Below the pieces are notes generated by a model, which saw nothing but the letters and a program-made list of their open reading frames with translations, had not been told where the DNA came from and searched no databases. DNA of 64,000 nucleotides from Afipia sp. OHSU_II-C1 (GTDB taxonomy: Bacteria; Pseudomonadota; Alphaproteobacteria; Rhizobiales; Xanthobacteraceae), in the NCBI RefSeq assembly GCF_000497575.1, contig NZ_APJI01000010.1, forward strand, positions 372,001 through 436,000. Direction: 5' to 3'. Made by a program: the position numbers and the translations under genes. Of this stretch, positions 11,494 through 20,418 are shown piece by piece. The first letter of the stretch is position 1, and each line of letters starts with the position of its first letter.

Positions 11494-12495
11494 ATGACCG
11501 CAGCGACATACGACGTTCTCGGGATCGGGAATGCCATCTTCGATATTCTGGTTCGCACCGACGATGCGTTTCTCGCTCAGCACGGCATGGCCAAGGGATC
11601 GATGGCGCTGATCGACGAGGCTCGCGCCGCTGCAGTTTACCAGGCCATGGGCCCGGCGACCGAGATGTCCGGCGGTTCCGCGGCGAATACGATTTTCGGC
11701 GTGGCAGGCTTCGGTGCCAAGGCGGCGTATGTCGGCAAGGTCAAGGACGACCAGATCGGCCGCATGTACACCCACGACATTCGCGCGGCGCATGTGGCGT
11801 TCACCACCGCGGCTGCGACCGACGGTCCCGCGACCGGATGCTCCTACATTCTGGTGACGCCGGACGGTGAGCGCACCATGAACACGTATCTCGGCGCGGC
11901 GCAGGATCTCTCCCCCGCCGATATCGATCCCGCCCAGATCGCGGCGTCCTCGATCGTTTATCTGGAAGGCTATCTGTGGGATCCGGCCAATGCGAAGGAA
12001 GCATTCCTGAAGGCCTCGAAGATCGCGCACGACAACAGGCGCAGCGTCGCGCTGACTCTCTCGGACGCATTCTGCGTCGGCCGTTATCGCGATGAATTTC
12101 TCGATCTGATCCGGACCGGGACGGTCGATCTGGTGTTTGCCAATGAAGCCGAACTGGCATCGCTCTACCAGACCGAGGATTTCGACAAGGCGCTGGCGCA
12201 ACTGCGCGGCGACGCGCAACTCGCTGTTGTCACGCGCAGCGAAAAGGGCTGCGTGGTCGTTGCGAAGGACAAGGTGACGCCGGTTCCCGCGTCTCCGGTG
12301 AAACAGGTGGTGGATACCACGGGCGCGGGCGATCTGTTCGCGGCGGGTTTCCTGTTCGGTCTGGTGCGCGGTTTTGGCCATGAACAGTGCGGACAGCTTG
12401 GGGCGCTCGCCGCCGCCGAGGTGATCCAGCATATCGGCGCGCGTCCGCAGACTTCGTTGAAGGCGCTGGCCCAGGCCGCCGGGTTGCCGGTCTAG
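11494..12495 (+). CDS. PfkB-family carbohydrate/nucleoside kinase (adenosine kinase-like)
   Basis: A 333-residue ribokinase-fold kinase. The N-terminal PfkB signature region is SGGSAANTIFGVAGFGAKAA and the C-terminal anion-hole and catalytic motif is DTTGAGDLFAAGFLFG, with the catalytic Asp in TGAGD. Alphaproteobacterial proteins of this type are commonly annotated adenosine kinase, but ribokinase-family specificity is hard to assign without structural comparison. The gene is divergent from murJ across 150 bases that should hold both promoters. Confidence 0.85.
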   Translation: MTAATYDVLGIGNAIFDILVRTDDAFLAQHGMAKGSMALIDEARAAAVYQAMGPATEMSGGSAANTIFGVAGFGAKAAYVGKVKDDQIGRMYTHDIRAAHVAFTTAAATDGPATGCSYILVTPDGERTMNTYLGAAQDLSPADIDPAQIAASSIVYLEGYLWDPANAKEAFLKASKIAHDNRRSVALTLSDAFCVGRYRDEFLDLIRTGTVDLVFANEAELASLYQTEDFDKALAQLRGDAQLAVVTRSEKGCVVVAKDKVTPVPASPVKQVVDTTGAGDLFAAGFLFGLVRGFGHEQCGQLGALAAAEVIQHIGARPQTSLKALAQAAGLPV

Positions 12496-12687
12496 CGGTT
12501 AACTATTCACGATCGAGTGACTTCCGGTTAACCGCGTTTGTCCTTGAAGGGCTCGCGGCCTGCATCCATATGACGAAAGACGATTTTCGGCGGGAACCAT
12601 TGCCTGTTGCGTTCGTTGGAACTTTTCCCGCTATGCGGGCAGACATGTTTTGTAAGAGTAGCGCGCAGGGCGCGGCGGAAGGTCACC

Positions 12688-13017
12688 ATGATTTCAACTT
12701 GGAGCGAGTGGAAACGTTATCCGAAGGCCGCGCGCGGCGAAAAACTCGAAGCGCCGATCGGGCCGGGGATTTTCGAAGTCAGGCACACCTCGTCCGGCGC
12801 TCTGTTCGCCTTCGACTCTGCTGACAACCTCGCTCTCGCGCTGTCGTCGATTACATCTGGGTCGAAATCATTCGCATCCTGGTTCGGCAAGCGCGACCCC
12901 GCGACGTCGCTCGATCTCGAATATCGCACTTACGCAACTTCAACGCGCGAAGACGCAAAGGTTGCAGCGGAGCGCATGATCGGCCGCCGCGAAGCCTTCA
13001 TGAGTCACGTTGCCTGA
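12688..13017 (+). CDS. Conserved hypothetical protein (109 residues)
   Basis: Unrecognised family. The protein begins MISTWSEWKRYPKAARGEKL, has no signal peptide or membrane span, and is rich in Ser, Ala and charged residues. The ATG at 12688 is preceded by a GGAAGG ribosome-binding sequence (12676-12681), which favours it over the upstream ATG at 12607. It stops 3 bases before the convergent end of the SulP gene. The short spacing and reasonable amino-acid composition suggest it is real; function unknown. Confidence 0.6.
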   Translation: MISTWSEWKRYPKAARGEKLEAPIGPGIFEVRHTSSGALFAFDSADNLALALSSITSGSKSFASWFGKRDPATSLDLEYRTYATSTREDAKVAAERMIGRREAFMSHVA

Positions 13018-13020
13018 CGC

Positions 13021-15231
13021 CTAGCGGCGCAGTACGCCGATCATGCGGCTGGCGAAGGTGAGCCGTTCGGCCAGGACGGACATGAAGTAGGTCAGGAGTT
13101 TCTGGCCGAGCGCCGGATTGCTGGCGGTGATTGCGTCGAACGCTTCGGCGCGCAGCACGTAAAGGACGCTGTCAGCCTCCGCGCGAATCGTGGCGCTGCG
13201 TGGCTGGCGCGCCACAAGCCCCATTTCCCCAACCGTTGTATGACGGCCGAGGCTGCGGACCCGTGTGGTGTGGCCCCCGCCCGCGTCCACGATGACACCG
13301 ACCCGGCCGTTGAGAATAAAGAGCATCGAATCTGCCGGTTCGCCCGCGCGCGCGATGGTCTCGAACGCACGGACTTCAAGGCGTTCGCAGTGCCGCGCCA
13401 GTTCGGTGGCGTCATGGTCGCTGCCGAGAATGCCGGCGAACCAGCCGTGCAGGTCGCCTTCCTCCTGCTCCAGCCCGCGGTGCCGCGCGATAAGTTCGTT
13501 CTCGCACCACTCGAGCGCGTGATCGAGGTCCGGCATGACCAGGATGTCGCCGGACAGGAATTCTCCCGACCGCAGCATCTTTTCTGTTTTGCGCGGCAGG
13601 TTGACGAGAACGAGCTTCACGTCGCTTTCGATCGCCGCCCGCCTGATCTGGGCGAAGCTGTAGGCGGCCGATGAATCGATGCCGGTCACCAGCTTGAAAT
13701 CGAAAACCAGATAGCGGCACTCGGGATGATGGTCGAGCAGTGTCTTCACATGCTGATAGAGACGATTGGCCGAACCGAAGAACAGGTAGCTTTGCAGGTT
13801 GAGCCCGTGGATTTCCTTGCCATGGGCGGCGAGCAGCGCCAGATCCTGCCGCGAGCGATCGAGCGAACTGCGATACTCCGCGCCGTTGAAACCGAATTTG
13901 ATCGAACTGATCCGCGACACGCTCAGGGCGAATGTCGCGCAGCCGATGATGGTTCCGATCAGGACGCCGGCGATAAAACCCCACTTCACGATGATGAAAA
14001 TGATTGCAAGCAGCGACAGGTATTCGATGGTGGACAGCCGTTGCCGCGATTCGACGATCCAGCGGTTGAGCTGATCGACGCCGAGATAGATCAGCAGGCC
14101 GCCGAGAATGAACTTCGGCATGAAACTGAGCAGCGCCGGATCGGCCACCAGCATCAGCACCGCAATGAAGGCGACCGCCAGCCCGGAAAGACGTCCGGTA
14201 GCTCCGCCGTTGCTGTTGAGCAGCGAGCGGCTCAGCGAGATACAGCCCGCGTAGCCGCCGAAAAGTCCCGACAGGATGTTGGCCGCTCCCGCGACATTGA
14301 GTTCGCGCTCGAGATTCGCTTCGCGGCTGGTCGCCACCTCAAGGCCCGTGGTGTTGAACAGCGTGCTGATCGCGGTCACGAAGATCACCGCAATCAGGTT
14401 GCCGATCAGTCCCGGCGCGGCACGCCACGGGTAGTTTTCGATATCGCCGAGATGCCACGGCATCGAAATCGTCGCGCGCGGCAGCGACTGAAATGTCCAG
14501 CCGAGAGCCTGCGCCTGCTCCACCGAAATGCCCGCGAAGTTGAAAACGATGTGGGTCGCCACCACGCCGGCGATCAGCAGCGCCGGCAGCGCCAGTGGAT
14601 TGCGCGAGCGATGCCAAGTCAGATAGATCGTGAATGCGAGCGCGACGCCGGCGAGCAATTCGTACATCGTCATGGGGTTCGCGAACGCGGCGAGATTATC
14701 GAACCTCGGAGACTCGTTCGTGATGACCCGGACGCCGCCGAGCGCAATCAGCAGCGCGGTCGCGCCGAGAAATCCGCCGATCACTGGATAGGGCACGTAG
14801 CGGATTGCGCGGCCAATCCGGGTCAGGCCCAGACTGCACAATGCGAGGCCGGTGATGATGGTTGCGGCAGACAGTGTCAGCAGCACGGGGCCAAGCAGGT
14901 GTGCAGACGAATCGCTTGCCGTGATGTGCTCGACCACCGACGTCGCCAAAATGGCGGTGACCGCCGCCGTGGATGTCTCGGGGCCTCCGACCGCGGTGGG
15001 AAAGGTGCTGCCCAGCGCAACGACCACTGCGATGATGGCGGTGGCCGTGAAGGTCGCCGCGATTCCATAAGGCAGATATTGGGCCAGCGGACCGGAGAAG
15101 ATCAGAACCGAATATGACAGTCCAAAGGACACCGTCAGGACCGCGGGCGCCGCGCTGGCAAAGATGTCATTCAGCCAGGCGCGAAGTTTCACACTCGGGC
15201 TTTGAACTGGGCTGACGGAAGGGAAGGCCAC
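13021..15231 (-). CDS. SulP-family anion transporter with STAS and cyclic-nucleotide-binding domains
   Basis: A 736-residue inner-membrane protein in three parts. Residues about 20-430 contain 10-12 hydrophobic segments of the SulP/SLC26 sulfate-permease fold. Residues about 445-560 form a STAS domain (YLVFDFKLVTGIDSSAA). Residues about 600-736 form a cNMP-binding domain with the cassette GEMGLVARQPRSATIRA. The fused nucleotide sensor suggests transport is gated by a cyclic nucleotide or is a relic of this control. The transported ion could be sulfate, bicarbonate or another anion. It is a single gene, converging on the 109-residue hypothetical gene. Confidence 0.9.
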   Translation of the reverse strand: MAFPSVSPVQSPSVKLRAWLNDIFASAAPAVLTVSFGLSYSVLIFSGPLAQYLPYGIAATFTATAIIAVVVALGSTFPTAVGGPETSTAAVTAILATSVVEHITASDSSAHLLGPVLLTLSAATIITGLALCSLGLTRIGRAIRYVPYPVIGGFLGATALLIALGGVRVITNESPRFDNLAAFANPMTMYELLAGVALAFTIYLTWHRSRNPLALPALLIAGVVATHIVFNFAGISVEQAQALGWTFQSLPRATISMPWHLGDIENYPWRAAPGLIGNLIAVIFVTAISTLFNTTGLEVATSREANLERELNVAGAANILSGLFGGYAGCISLSRSLLNSNGGATGRLSGLAVAFIAVLMLVADPALLSFMPKFILGGLLIYLGVDQLNRWIVESRQRLSTIEYLSLLAIIFIIVKWGFIAGVLIGTIIGCATFALSVSRISSIKFGFNGAEYRSSLDRSRQDLALLAAHGKEIHGLNLQSYLFFGSANRLYQHVKTLLDHHPECRYLVFDFKLVTGIDSSAAYSFAQIRRAAIESDVKLVLVNLPRKTEKMLRSGEFLSGDILVMPDLDHALEWCENELIARHRGLEQEEGDLHGWFAGILGSDHDATELARHCERLEVRAFETIARAGEPADSMLFILNGRVGVIVDAGGGHTTRVRSLGRHTTVGEMGLVARQPRSATIRAEADSVLYVLRAEAFDAITASNPALGQKLLTYFMSVLAERLTFASRMIGVLRR

Positions 15232-15360
15232 GCAGGACGTCCATCGATGGAGGCCCGCCAGTCCTAGACGACGGCAACGCGAACGTAAAAGAGATTTTTG
15301 TGACAGTTACTGTCGCTTTGCGCGAAATGAGATATGCCCCCCGGTGTGCAGCGATGATCG

Positions 15361-15395
15361 CAAAAAGGGCTGCGCCGTTTCCGGCGCAGCCCTTC
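15361..15395 (-). terminator. Rho-independent terminator of the crotonase gene
   Basis: A 12-base perfect stem (15365-15376 with 15383-15394) with a 6-base loop, followed on the minus strand by a T-run (complement of 15362-15366). It lies 22 bases downstream of the crotonase stop codon. Confidence 0.88.
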
Positions 15396-15416
15396 GTACA
15401 ATTCCGTGACTGCGGA

Positions 15417-16208
15417 TCAGCGGCCCTTGAATTTCGCGGGGCGCTTTTCGAGGAACGCGCCGACGCCTTCCTTGAAATCTTCACTGCGTCCGGCGATGCG
15501 CTGCGAGCTTTGTTCCAGATCGAGCTGTTCCTCGAATGAATTGTTCTCGCTCTCCCAGTAAAGTTTGCGGATCAGCGACAGCGCCACGGTCGGGCCGTTG
15601 GCCAGATCATGGGCAAGCTTTTTGGTTTCCTCGGCCAGTGCCGCATCGTCCACCACGCGGTTGACGAGGCCCCATTCCAGCGCCTTCTCGGCAGGCAGCC
15701 GTTCGCCCAGCAGCGACAGTTCGACGGAGCGGGCCTTGCCGATCAGGCGCGGGAGAATCCAGGTCGATCCGCAGTCCGGCACGAGGCCGATCCGCCGGAA
15801 GGCCTGCAGGAAGTAAGATGAGCGGGCGCACACGATGATGTCGCCCATCAGTGCGAAGCTCATGCCCGCTCCGGCCGCCGGTCCGTTGACCGAAGTGACG
15901 ATCGGGCAGTGCAGGTCGCGCAGACGGCGCAGGAACGGATGAAACGCCGTTTCCAGTGTGGTCCCCGCGCTCTGGCGCTTGCCGCTCTGGTTGTTGCGGC
16001 CCTGAAGATTGGCGCCGGTGCAGAACGCCTTGCCCGCGCCGGTGATGACGAGGCAGCGGACTTCCGCGCGCTTCTCCTCGAGAGTTTCCATCGCTTCCGA
16101 GAGACCCGCGAGCATGTCGACAGAGACCGCGTTCATGACCTCCTGATGATCGAGCACAAGGGTTGCGACCGGTCCGTCGAATTCCAGCCGGCAATGATTG
16201 AACTGCAT
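15417..16208 (-). CDS. Enoyl-CoA hydratase/isomerase (crotonase) family protein
   Basis: A 263-residue crotonase-fold enzyme acting on acyl-CoA thioesters. The first oxyanion-hole region is GKAFCTGANLQG and the second is SVNGPAAGAGMSFALMGDI. The segment GLVPDCGSTWILPRLIG places an Asp where hydratases use Glu, as in PaaG-type isomerases, so an isomerase role is plausible. Start ATG 16208 (MQFNHCRLEF) has the GAAGAG purine-rich sequence just upstream. The family is broad and the substrate cannot be fixed. Confidence 0.87.
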   Translation of the reverse strand: MQFNHCRLEFDGPVATLVLDHQEVMNAVSVDMLAGLSEAMETLEEKRAEVRCLVITGAGKAFCTGANLQGRNNQSGKRQSAGTTLETAFHPFLRRLRDLHCPIVTSVNGPAAGAGMSFALMGDIIVCARSSYFLQAFRRIGLVPDCGSTWILPRLIGKARSVELSLLGERLPAEKALEWGLVNRVVDDAALAEETKKLAHDLANGPTVALSLIRKLYWESENNSFEEQLDLEQSSQRIAGRSEDFKEGVGAFLEKRPAKFKGR

Positions 16209-16459
16209 CTCTTCCTCGCTTGATGGGGTTGACTGATCGTCACGCCCGGCCAGCCGCCGCGTGCGTTTCATCGCGACTATTCCGGAAACCGAATCGGCTG
16301 TAAACGGCGCGATTCGGCACACGAAGTCTGACCTGCCATGCGTTGCGAACTTTAATTTCGCATGGCGAAAGAGCGCAGCGTGGCCGTTCGCCGTTTGATT
16401 TTGCGTGGCCGATTGGCCAATGTCGCCTCCAAACAAGATCAGCGGGAGATCAAGCGATC

Positions 16460-17239
16460 ATGAGCATTTTCGATCTGAGCGGCCGCGTTGCGGTGGTCAC
16501 TGGCGGCAACGGCGGCATCGGCCTCGGTATCGCGCAGGCACTGGCGGAAGCTGGCGCAACGGTTTCGATCTGGGGCCGCAACGCCGAGAAGAATGCGAAA
16601 GCGCTCGCATCGATCACCGCCAAAGGCGGCAAGGCCGAAGCGCGCGTTTGCGACGTCACCGACGCGGCGTCCGTGAAGGCTGCGATGCAGGGCACGCTCG
16701 ACACATTCGGCCGGGTCGATGGCTGCTTCGCCAATGCAGGCATTGGCGGCGGCGGACGGCAGTCCTTCATCGATCGTACCGAGGAAGACTGGCGCAAGAT
16801 GTTCGCCACCAATCTCGATGGCGTGTTCCATGTCTTCCAGGCCGCGGCACGGCACATGACGGAACGTGCGGCAAAGGGCGATGCCTTCGGGCGGCTGGTG
16901 GCGACGTCCAGCATGGCGTCGCTGTTCGGCACCGCGCGCAACGAGCACTATGCGGCGACCAAGGCTGCGATCAATGCGCTGATCCGCGCGCTCGCGGTCG
17001 AGCAGGCGCGCTACGGCATCACGGCCAACGCGATCCTGCCGGGCTGGATCAAGAGCGACATGACGCAGGGGCTGATGGCGAACGACAAATTCGTCGACAA
17101 CGTGATGCCGCGGATTCCGATGCGGCGGTTCGGCGAACCGTCGGACTTCGGCGGCATCGCGGTCTACCTGATGAGCAAGGCCTCGTCGTATCACACCGCC
17201 GACATGATCGTGATTGACGGCGGCTACACCGTCTTTTGA
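16460..17239 (+). CDS. Short-chain dehydrogenase/reductase (SDR)
   Basis: A classical SDR of 259 residues. The nucleotide-binding motif is VTGGNGGIGLG (TGxxxGxG), NAGIGG follows, and the catalytic triad is Ser in ATSSMAS with Tyr and Lys in HYAATKAA. The C-terminus VIDGGYTVF is typical of FabG-like enzymes. The start ATG 16460 gives MSIFDLSGRVAVVTGG. It is divergent from the crotonase gene, and its 3' end overlaps the convergent gene at 17224 by 16 bases. The substrate is unknown; FabG-type 3-oxoacyl reductase is one option. Confidence 0.88.
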   Translation: MSIFDLSGRVAVVTGGNGGIGLGIAQALAEAGATVSIWGRNAEKNAKALASITAKGGKAEARVCDVTDAASVKAAMQGTLDTFGRVDGCFANAGIGGGGRQSFIDRTEEDWRKMFATNLDGVFHVFQAAARHMTERAAKGDAFGRLVATSSMASLFGTARNEHYAATKAAINALIRALAVEQARYGITANAILPGWIKSDMTQGLMANDKFVDNVMPRIPMRRFGEPSDFGGIAVYLMSKASSYHTADMIVIDGGYTVF

Positions 17240-17811
17240 TCTTTAATGCCTGGATCGGGGTGGCCGTATTTCTTGCGGAAAGCCTCCCCATCGCCGAAGT
17301 CGGCGAAGCCGATATAGTGCTGGTGTGCCGTGATCGCCTTGCGGGCGTGCTTGATAGGACACCAGTACTGTTCGGTGCGTCCGGCAATCTCACTGGCATA
17401 GGCCATCAGGCCGTTGCCGTACGAGCAATAGGCGCAGTTGATCGCCTCCAGGATGTTCAGGTAAGCGAGGTGATAGCGGTCGAAGTAATCGCTGCGCTTC
17501 ACCTTCTCGATGCCGTACACCGGAAAACAGATCCATTGATAGATCGTGATGGTGATGTCGAGGATCACGAACGGAATGATCATCGCATAGATCACAGGCG
17601 CGGTGATGATCGTCAGCAGGTTCGCGTTGAAGATGTACTTGGCCAGCCCGACGCGCAGTTCGCGATGGGCGCGGAGAATTTCTTCTTCGAAGACGACGCG
17701 GGTGCCTTGCAGGGTATAGCGTAGTTTCGCCCGGCGGATCGCGAACTCGGCCTCAAGCTCGCCTTCAAGCAGCCTGATCTGTGCGATCAGCCGGTCGATG
17801 TTTTCGCTCAT
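17224..17811 (-). CDS. Conserved hypothetical membrane protein (195 residues)
   Basis: Unrecognised by name. The first 55 residues form a probable amphipathic or coiled-coil helix (MSENIDRLIAQIRLLEGELE). They are followed by a hydrophobic hairpin around residues 62-92 (LLTIITAPVIYAMIIPF, then ILDITITIYQWICFPVYG). The soluble C-terminal part contains several Cys, Tyr and His residues (NCAYCSYGNGLMAY, HQHYIGFADFGDGEAF). Its end overlaps the convergent SDR gene by 16 bases, which is short enough for both to be real. Confidence 0.72.
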   Translation of the reverse strand: MSENIDRLIAQIRLLEGELEAEFAIRRAKLRYTLQGTRVVFEEEILRAHRELRVGLAKYIFNANLLTIITAPVIYAMIIPFVILDITITIYQWICFPVYGIEKVKRSDYFDRYHLAYLNILEAINCAYCSYGNGLMAYASEIAGRTEQYWCPIKHARKAITAHQHYIGFADFGDGEAFRKKYGHPDPGIKDQKTV

Positions 17812-17861
17812 GGACTATCCATTGGAATGAGGGGTTCCGGTGCCGCCGCGCTTCCGTACCG

Positions 17862-18779
17862 TCACTCCGGCAGCGGAATGAATTCGTGCTCGTTGGGCAC
17901 ATGGGCGAAGCGGCCAGCCTTCCAGTCGGCCTTCGCCTCTTCGATGCGCTCCTTGCTCGACGAGACGAAATTCCACCAGACGTGGCGCGGTCCTTCCAGC
18001 GCGGTGCCGCCGAGGAACATCATCCGCGTCGGGCGCACGGCCTTCACGGTGATGCGGTCGCCGGGGCGGAAGATCAGCAGCTTCGGACCTTCATACTTTT
18101 CGTTCGTGATTTCGATCTCGCCGTCGACAATATAGATCGCGCGCTCCTCATGATCGGCATCGAGCGGCACGCGCATGCCCTCGTCCAGCGCCACTTCGGT
18201 GTAGAACCACTCCGAGACCATATCGACGGGCGATTTCTTGCCGAACGACGAGCCGGCGATGATGCGTGCCTTGAATCCGGTGTCCTGCACCGTCGGCAGG
18301 ACGTCGGCGCCGAAATGCTGGAACGACGGCGCGATCTCCTCCTTGCCGGCCGGCAGCGCGATCCAGCTTTGCAGGCCGAGCATCTTCTGGCCGTTGGCGC
18401 GCTGCACGTCCGGCGTGCGCTCGGAATGCGCGATGCCGCGGCCGGCGGTCATCAGGTTCATGGCGCCGGGCTGGATTTCCTGGATGTTGCCCTCGCTGTC
18501 ACGGTGCATGATGCTGCCGTCGAAGAGGTAGGTGACGGTGGCGAGCCCGATATGCGGATGCGGGCGCACGTCCATGCCCTTGCCGGCGACGAACTGCACC
18601 GGGCCGAAGTGATCGAAGAAGATGAAGGGGCCGACCATCTGCCGCTTGCCGTGCGGCAGCGCGCGGCGGACGGCGAAGCCGTCGCCGAGATCGCGGGTGC
18701 GCGGCACGATGATGAGATCGAGCGCGTCACAGGTTTGCGGATCGCCGAGGATCGGATCGTTCGAGGGCATCCAGCTCAT
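17862..18779 (-). CDS. Pirin family protein
   Basis: A 305-residue bicupin. The N-terminal cupin holds the metal-binding histidines in RPHPHIGLATVTYLF and the later His-x-Glu in GRGIAHSERTP, matching the iron ligands of pirin. Bacterial pirins can have quercetin dioxygenase activity or modulate metabolic enzymes, so the exact role is open. The start ATG 18779 is preceded by AAGGAG at good spacing. It is followed on the same strand by the 195-residue membrane protein. Confidence 0.9.
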   Translation of the reverse strand: MSWMPSNDPILGDPQTCDALDLIIVPRTRDLGDGFAVRRALPHGKRQMVGPFIFFDHFGPVQFVAGKGMDVRPHPHIGLATVTYLFDGSIMHRDSEGNIQEIQPGAMNLMTAGRGIAHSERTPDVQRANGQKMLGLQSWIALPAGKEEIAPSFQHFGADVLPTVQDTGFKARIIAGSSFGKKSPVDMVSEWFYTEVALDEGMRVPLDADHEERAIYIVDGEIEITNEKYEGPKLLIFRPGDRITVKAVRPTRMMFLGGTALEGPRHVWWNFVSSSKERIEEAKADWKAGRFAHVPNEHEFIPLPE

Positions 18780-18801
18780 GATGTCGCTCCTTTTTTAGCA
18801 A

Positions 18802-18886
18802 TGTCTCCGCCGGACCTGATCCGGCAAATCCATCTTCCAGGAAATTTGATTCTCGATGGATACGCGGGTCAAGCCCGCGCATGGAC
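18802..18886. repeat. REP-like palindrome pair in inverted orientation
   Basis: Left arm 18802-18834 contains CCGGACCTGATCCGG and ends in AATCCATC. Right arm 18855-18886 starts GATGGAT and contains CGCGGGTCAAGCCCGCG. Each arm is itself a palindrome, and the two face each other across a 20-base spacer. The same design appears at 35753-35826 and, with a gene between the arms, at 28874-29234. It lies in the gap between the pirin and malonyl-CoA decarboxylase genes. Confidence 0.75.
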
Positions 18887-18914
18887 AGTTGAGATTGTTG
18901 CGCCTTCGGCGGCT

Positions 18915-20291
18915 CTACGCGCTCGCCGATGTCTCCGCGAGCGCGCGCGCTGGCAGCAGCTTGCGAACGGCGGACGACGATGCAATCTGGCCCTTTTCGG
19001 CGAACGCCTCGTGGTTCGCTTCGATCTGGTCGAGTGCATAGAGATAGTTGACCATCAGCCCGTGCGACTGCTGCATGCCCTTCTCGGAGCGGTCGCCGAG
19101 GAAGTTCAGCCGCTCCAGCCGTGCGCCGTTGCCGAGATGGAAGCGAGCGACGGGATCGAGCGGATGCCCGCGGGTGCCCTTGGCCTCGATGAAGTAGTAC
19201 GCCGCCAGCGGCAGCAGTTCGGCCTTGACCTGCTCGGCGGTGTCGGGATCGTTGGCCCAGTTCGGCGTATCGAGGGCATTGAGGGTGGCGCGCGAGGCTG
19301 CATCGAGCAGCGGCGAGGTTTCGGAGGCGCGTTCGCGCGCGAGCCAAGCGGCGAAGCCGGGCACGGGCGAGAGCGTCACGAAGGTCTGCACGTTCGGCAG
19401 TTCGCGCTTGATCTCCTCGACCACCTGCTTGATCAGGAAGTTGCCGAAGGAAATGCCGCCGAGCCCGCGCTGCGTGTTCGAGATCGAGTAGAACACCGCC
19501 GTTGTGGCATCGGTCGCCGCGATCGGTGCGCGCGTGAGATCGAGCAGGGGCGCGATGGCCGCCGGACTTTCGCGCGTCAGCGCCACCTCGACGAAGATCA
19601 GCGGCTCGTCCACGAGCTGCGGATGGAAGAAGCCGTAGCAGCGGCGATCCGACGGCGCGAGACGGCTGCGCAAATCGTCCCAGTTGGAGATGGCGTGCAC
19701 CTGCTCGTAGCGGATGATCTTTTCCAGAATGTTCGCGGGCGTGGTCCAGTCGATCCGTTGCAGCACGAGAAAACCCCTGTTGAACCACGACGCGAACAGA
19801 TGAACGAAATCGCTGTCGACATGCTTGAGCGCGGGATGATCCTTGATATGGGTCAGCAGCGCTTCGCGCATGCGCACAAGTGATGCAGTGCCACCGGGTG
19901 CAAGATTAAGGCGCCGGATCAGTTCCTGGCGCCGCGGCTCGGCGGCTTTGAGAAGTTTGCTAATAGCATCGGGCGACGTGCCTTTATCGCGCACCACGGC
20001 CAGCGCGGCGTTCAGTTCGTCCATGTCCGGACCGAACAGATCGGCCAGCGCATTGAGGAAGGCCAGTTGGTCGGCCTCGCTTGCGGCGGAGTAACCCGCG
20101 AGCAGGGTGTTGGCGAGCGCGACGCCGGTGGCTTCGCCGCGCCGCGACAGCAGGGTTTCGCCCAGCCCGATCAGTTCGACCTGCGACATTGCGCGGGCGC
20201 CGTTCGACAGGCCAAGCAGGCTGCGTCCCCGCGCGGTCAGCGTGGTGAGCAGGTTGCTCAAGGAGGCCCGATCAAGTCCCAGCGTCGCCAT
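18915..20291 (-). CDS. Malonyl-CoA decarboxylase
   Basis: A 458-residue enzyme converting malonyl-CoA to acetyl-CoA and CO2. The N-terminal all-alpha domain (to about residue 185) is followed by the GNAT-like catalytic domain with VHAISNWDDLRSRLAPSDRR, CYGFFHPQLVDEPLIFVEVA, FYSISNTQRGLGGISFGNFL and FVTLSPVPGFAAWL. The last two are diagnostic of MCD, and catalytic Ser and His candidates lie in them. In rhizobia the homologue is MatA of the malonate operon, but no matB or matC is adjacent here, so it probably serves fatty-acid or malonyl-CoA balance. Confidence 0.92.
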   Translation of the reverse strand: MATLGLDRASLSNLLTTLTARGRSLLGLSNGARAMSQVELIGLGETLLSRRGEATGVALANTLLAGYSAASEADQLAFLNALADLFGPDMDELNAALAVVRDKGTSPDAISKLLKAAEPRRQELIRRLNLAPGGTASLVRMREALLTHIKDHPALKHVDSDFVHLFASWFNRGFLVLQRIDWTTPANILEKIIRYEQVHAISNWDDLRSRLAPSDRRCYGFFHPQLVDEPLIFVEVALTRESPAAIAPLLDLTRAPIAATDATTAVFYSISNTQRGLGGISFGNFLIKQVVEEIKRELPNVQTFVTLSPVPGFAAWLARERASETSPLLDAASRATLNALDTPNWANDPDTAEQVKAELLPLAAYYFIEAKGTRGHPLDPVARFHLGNGARLERLNFLGDRSEKGMQQSHGLMVNYLYALDQIEANHEAFAEKGQIASSSAVRKLLPARALAETSASA

Positions 20292-20418
20292 TCGTCAGCT
20301 TGCTCCTGCGCAGTCGGACATCATCCGCAGATGATAGACAGCGAATGCGACCGATTCCAGACGGTCCGGCCCCGACTTTCGTTTGGGAATGCCCGATCCG
20401 CAGGCCGCCTGATGCGAC

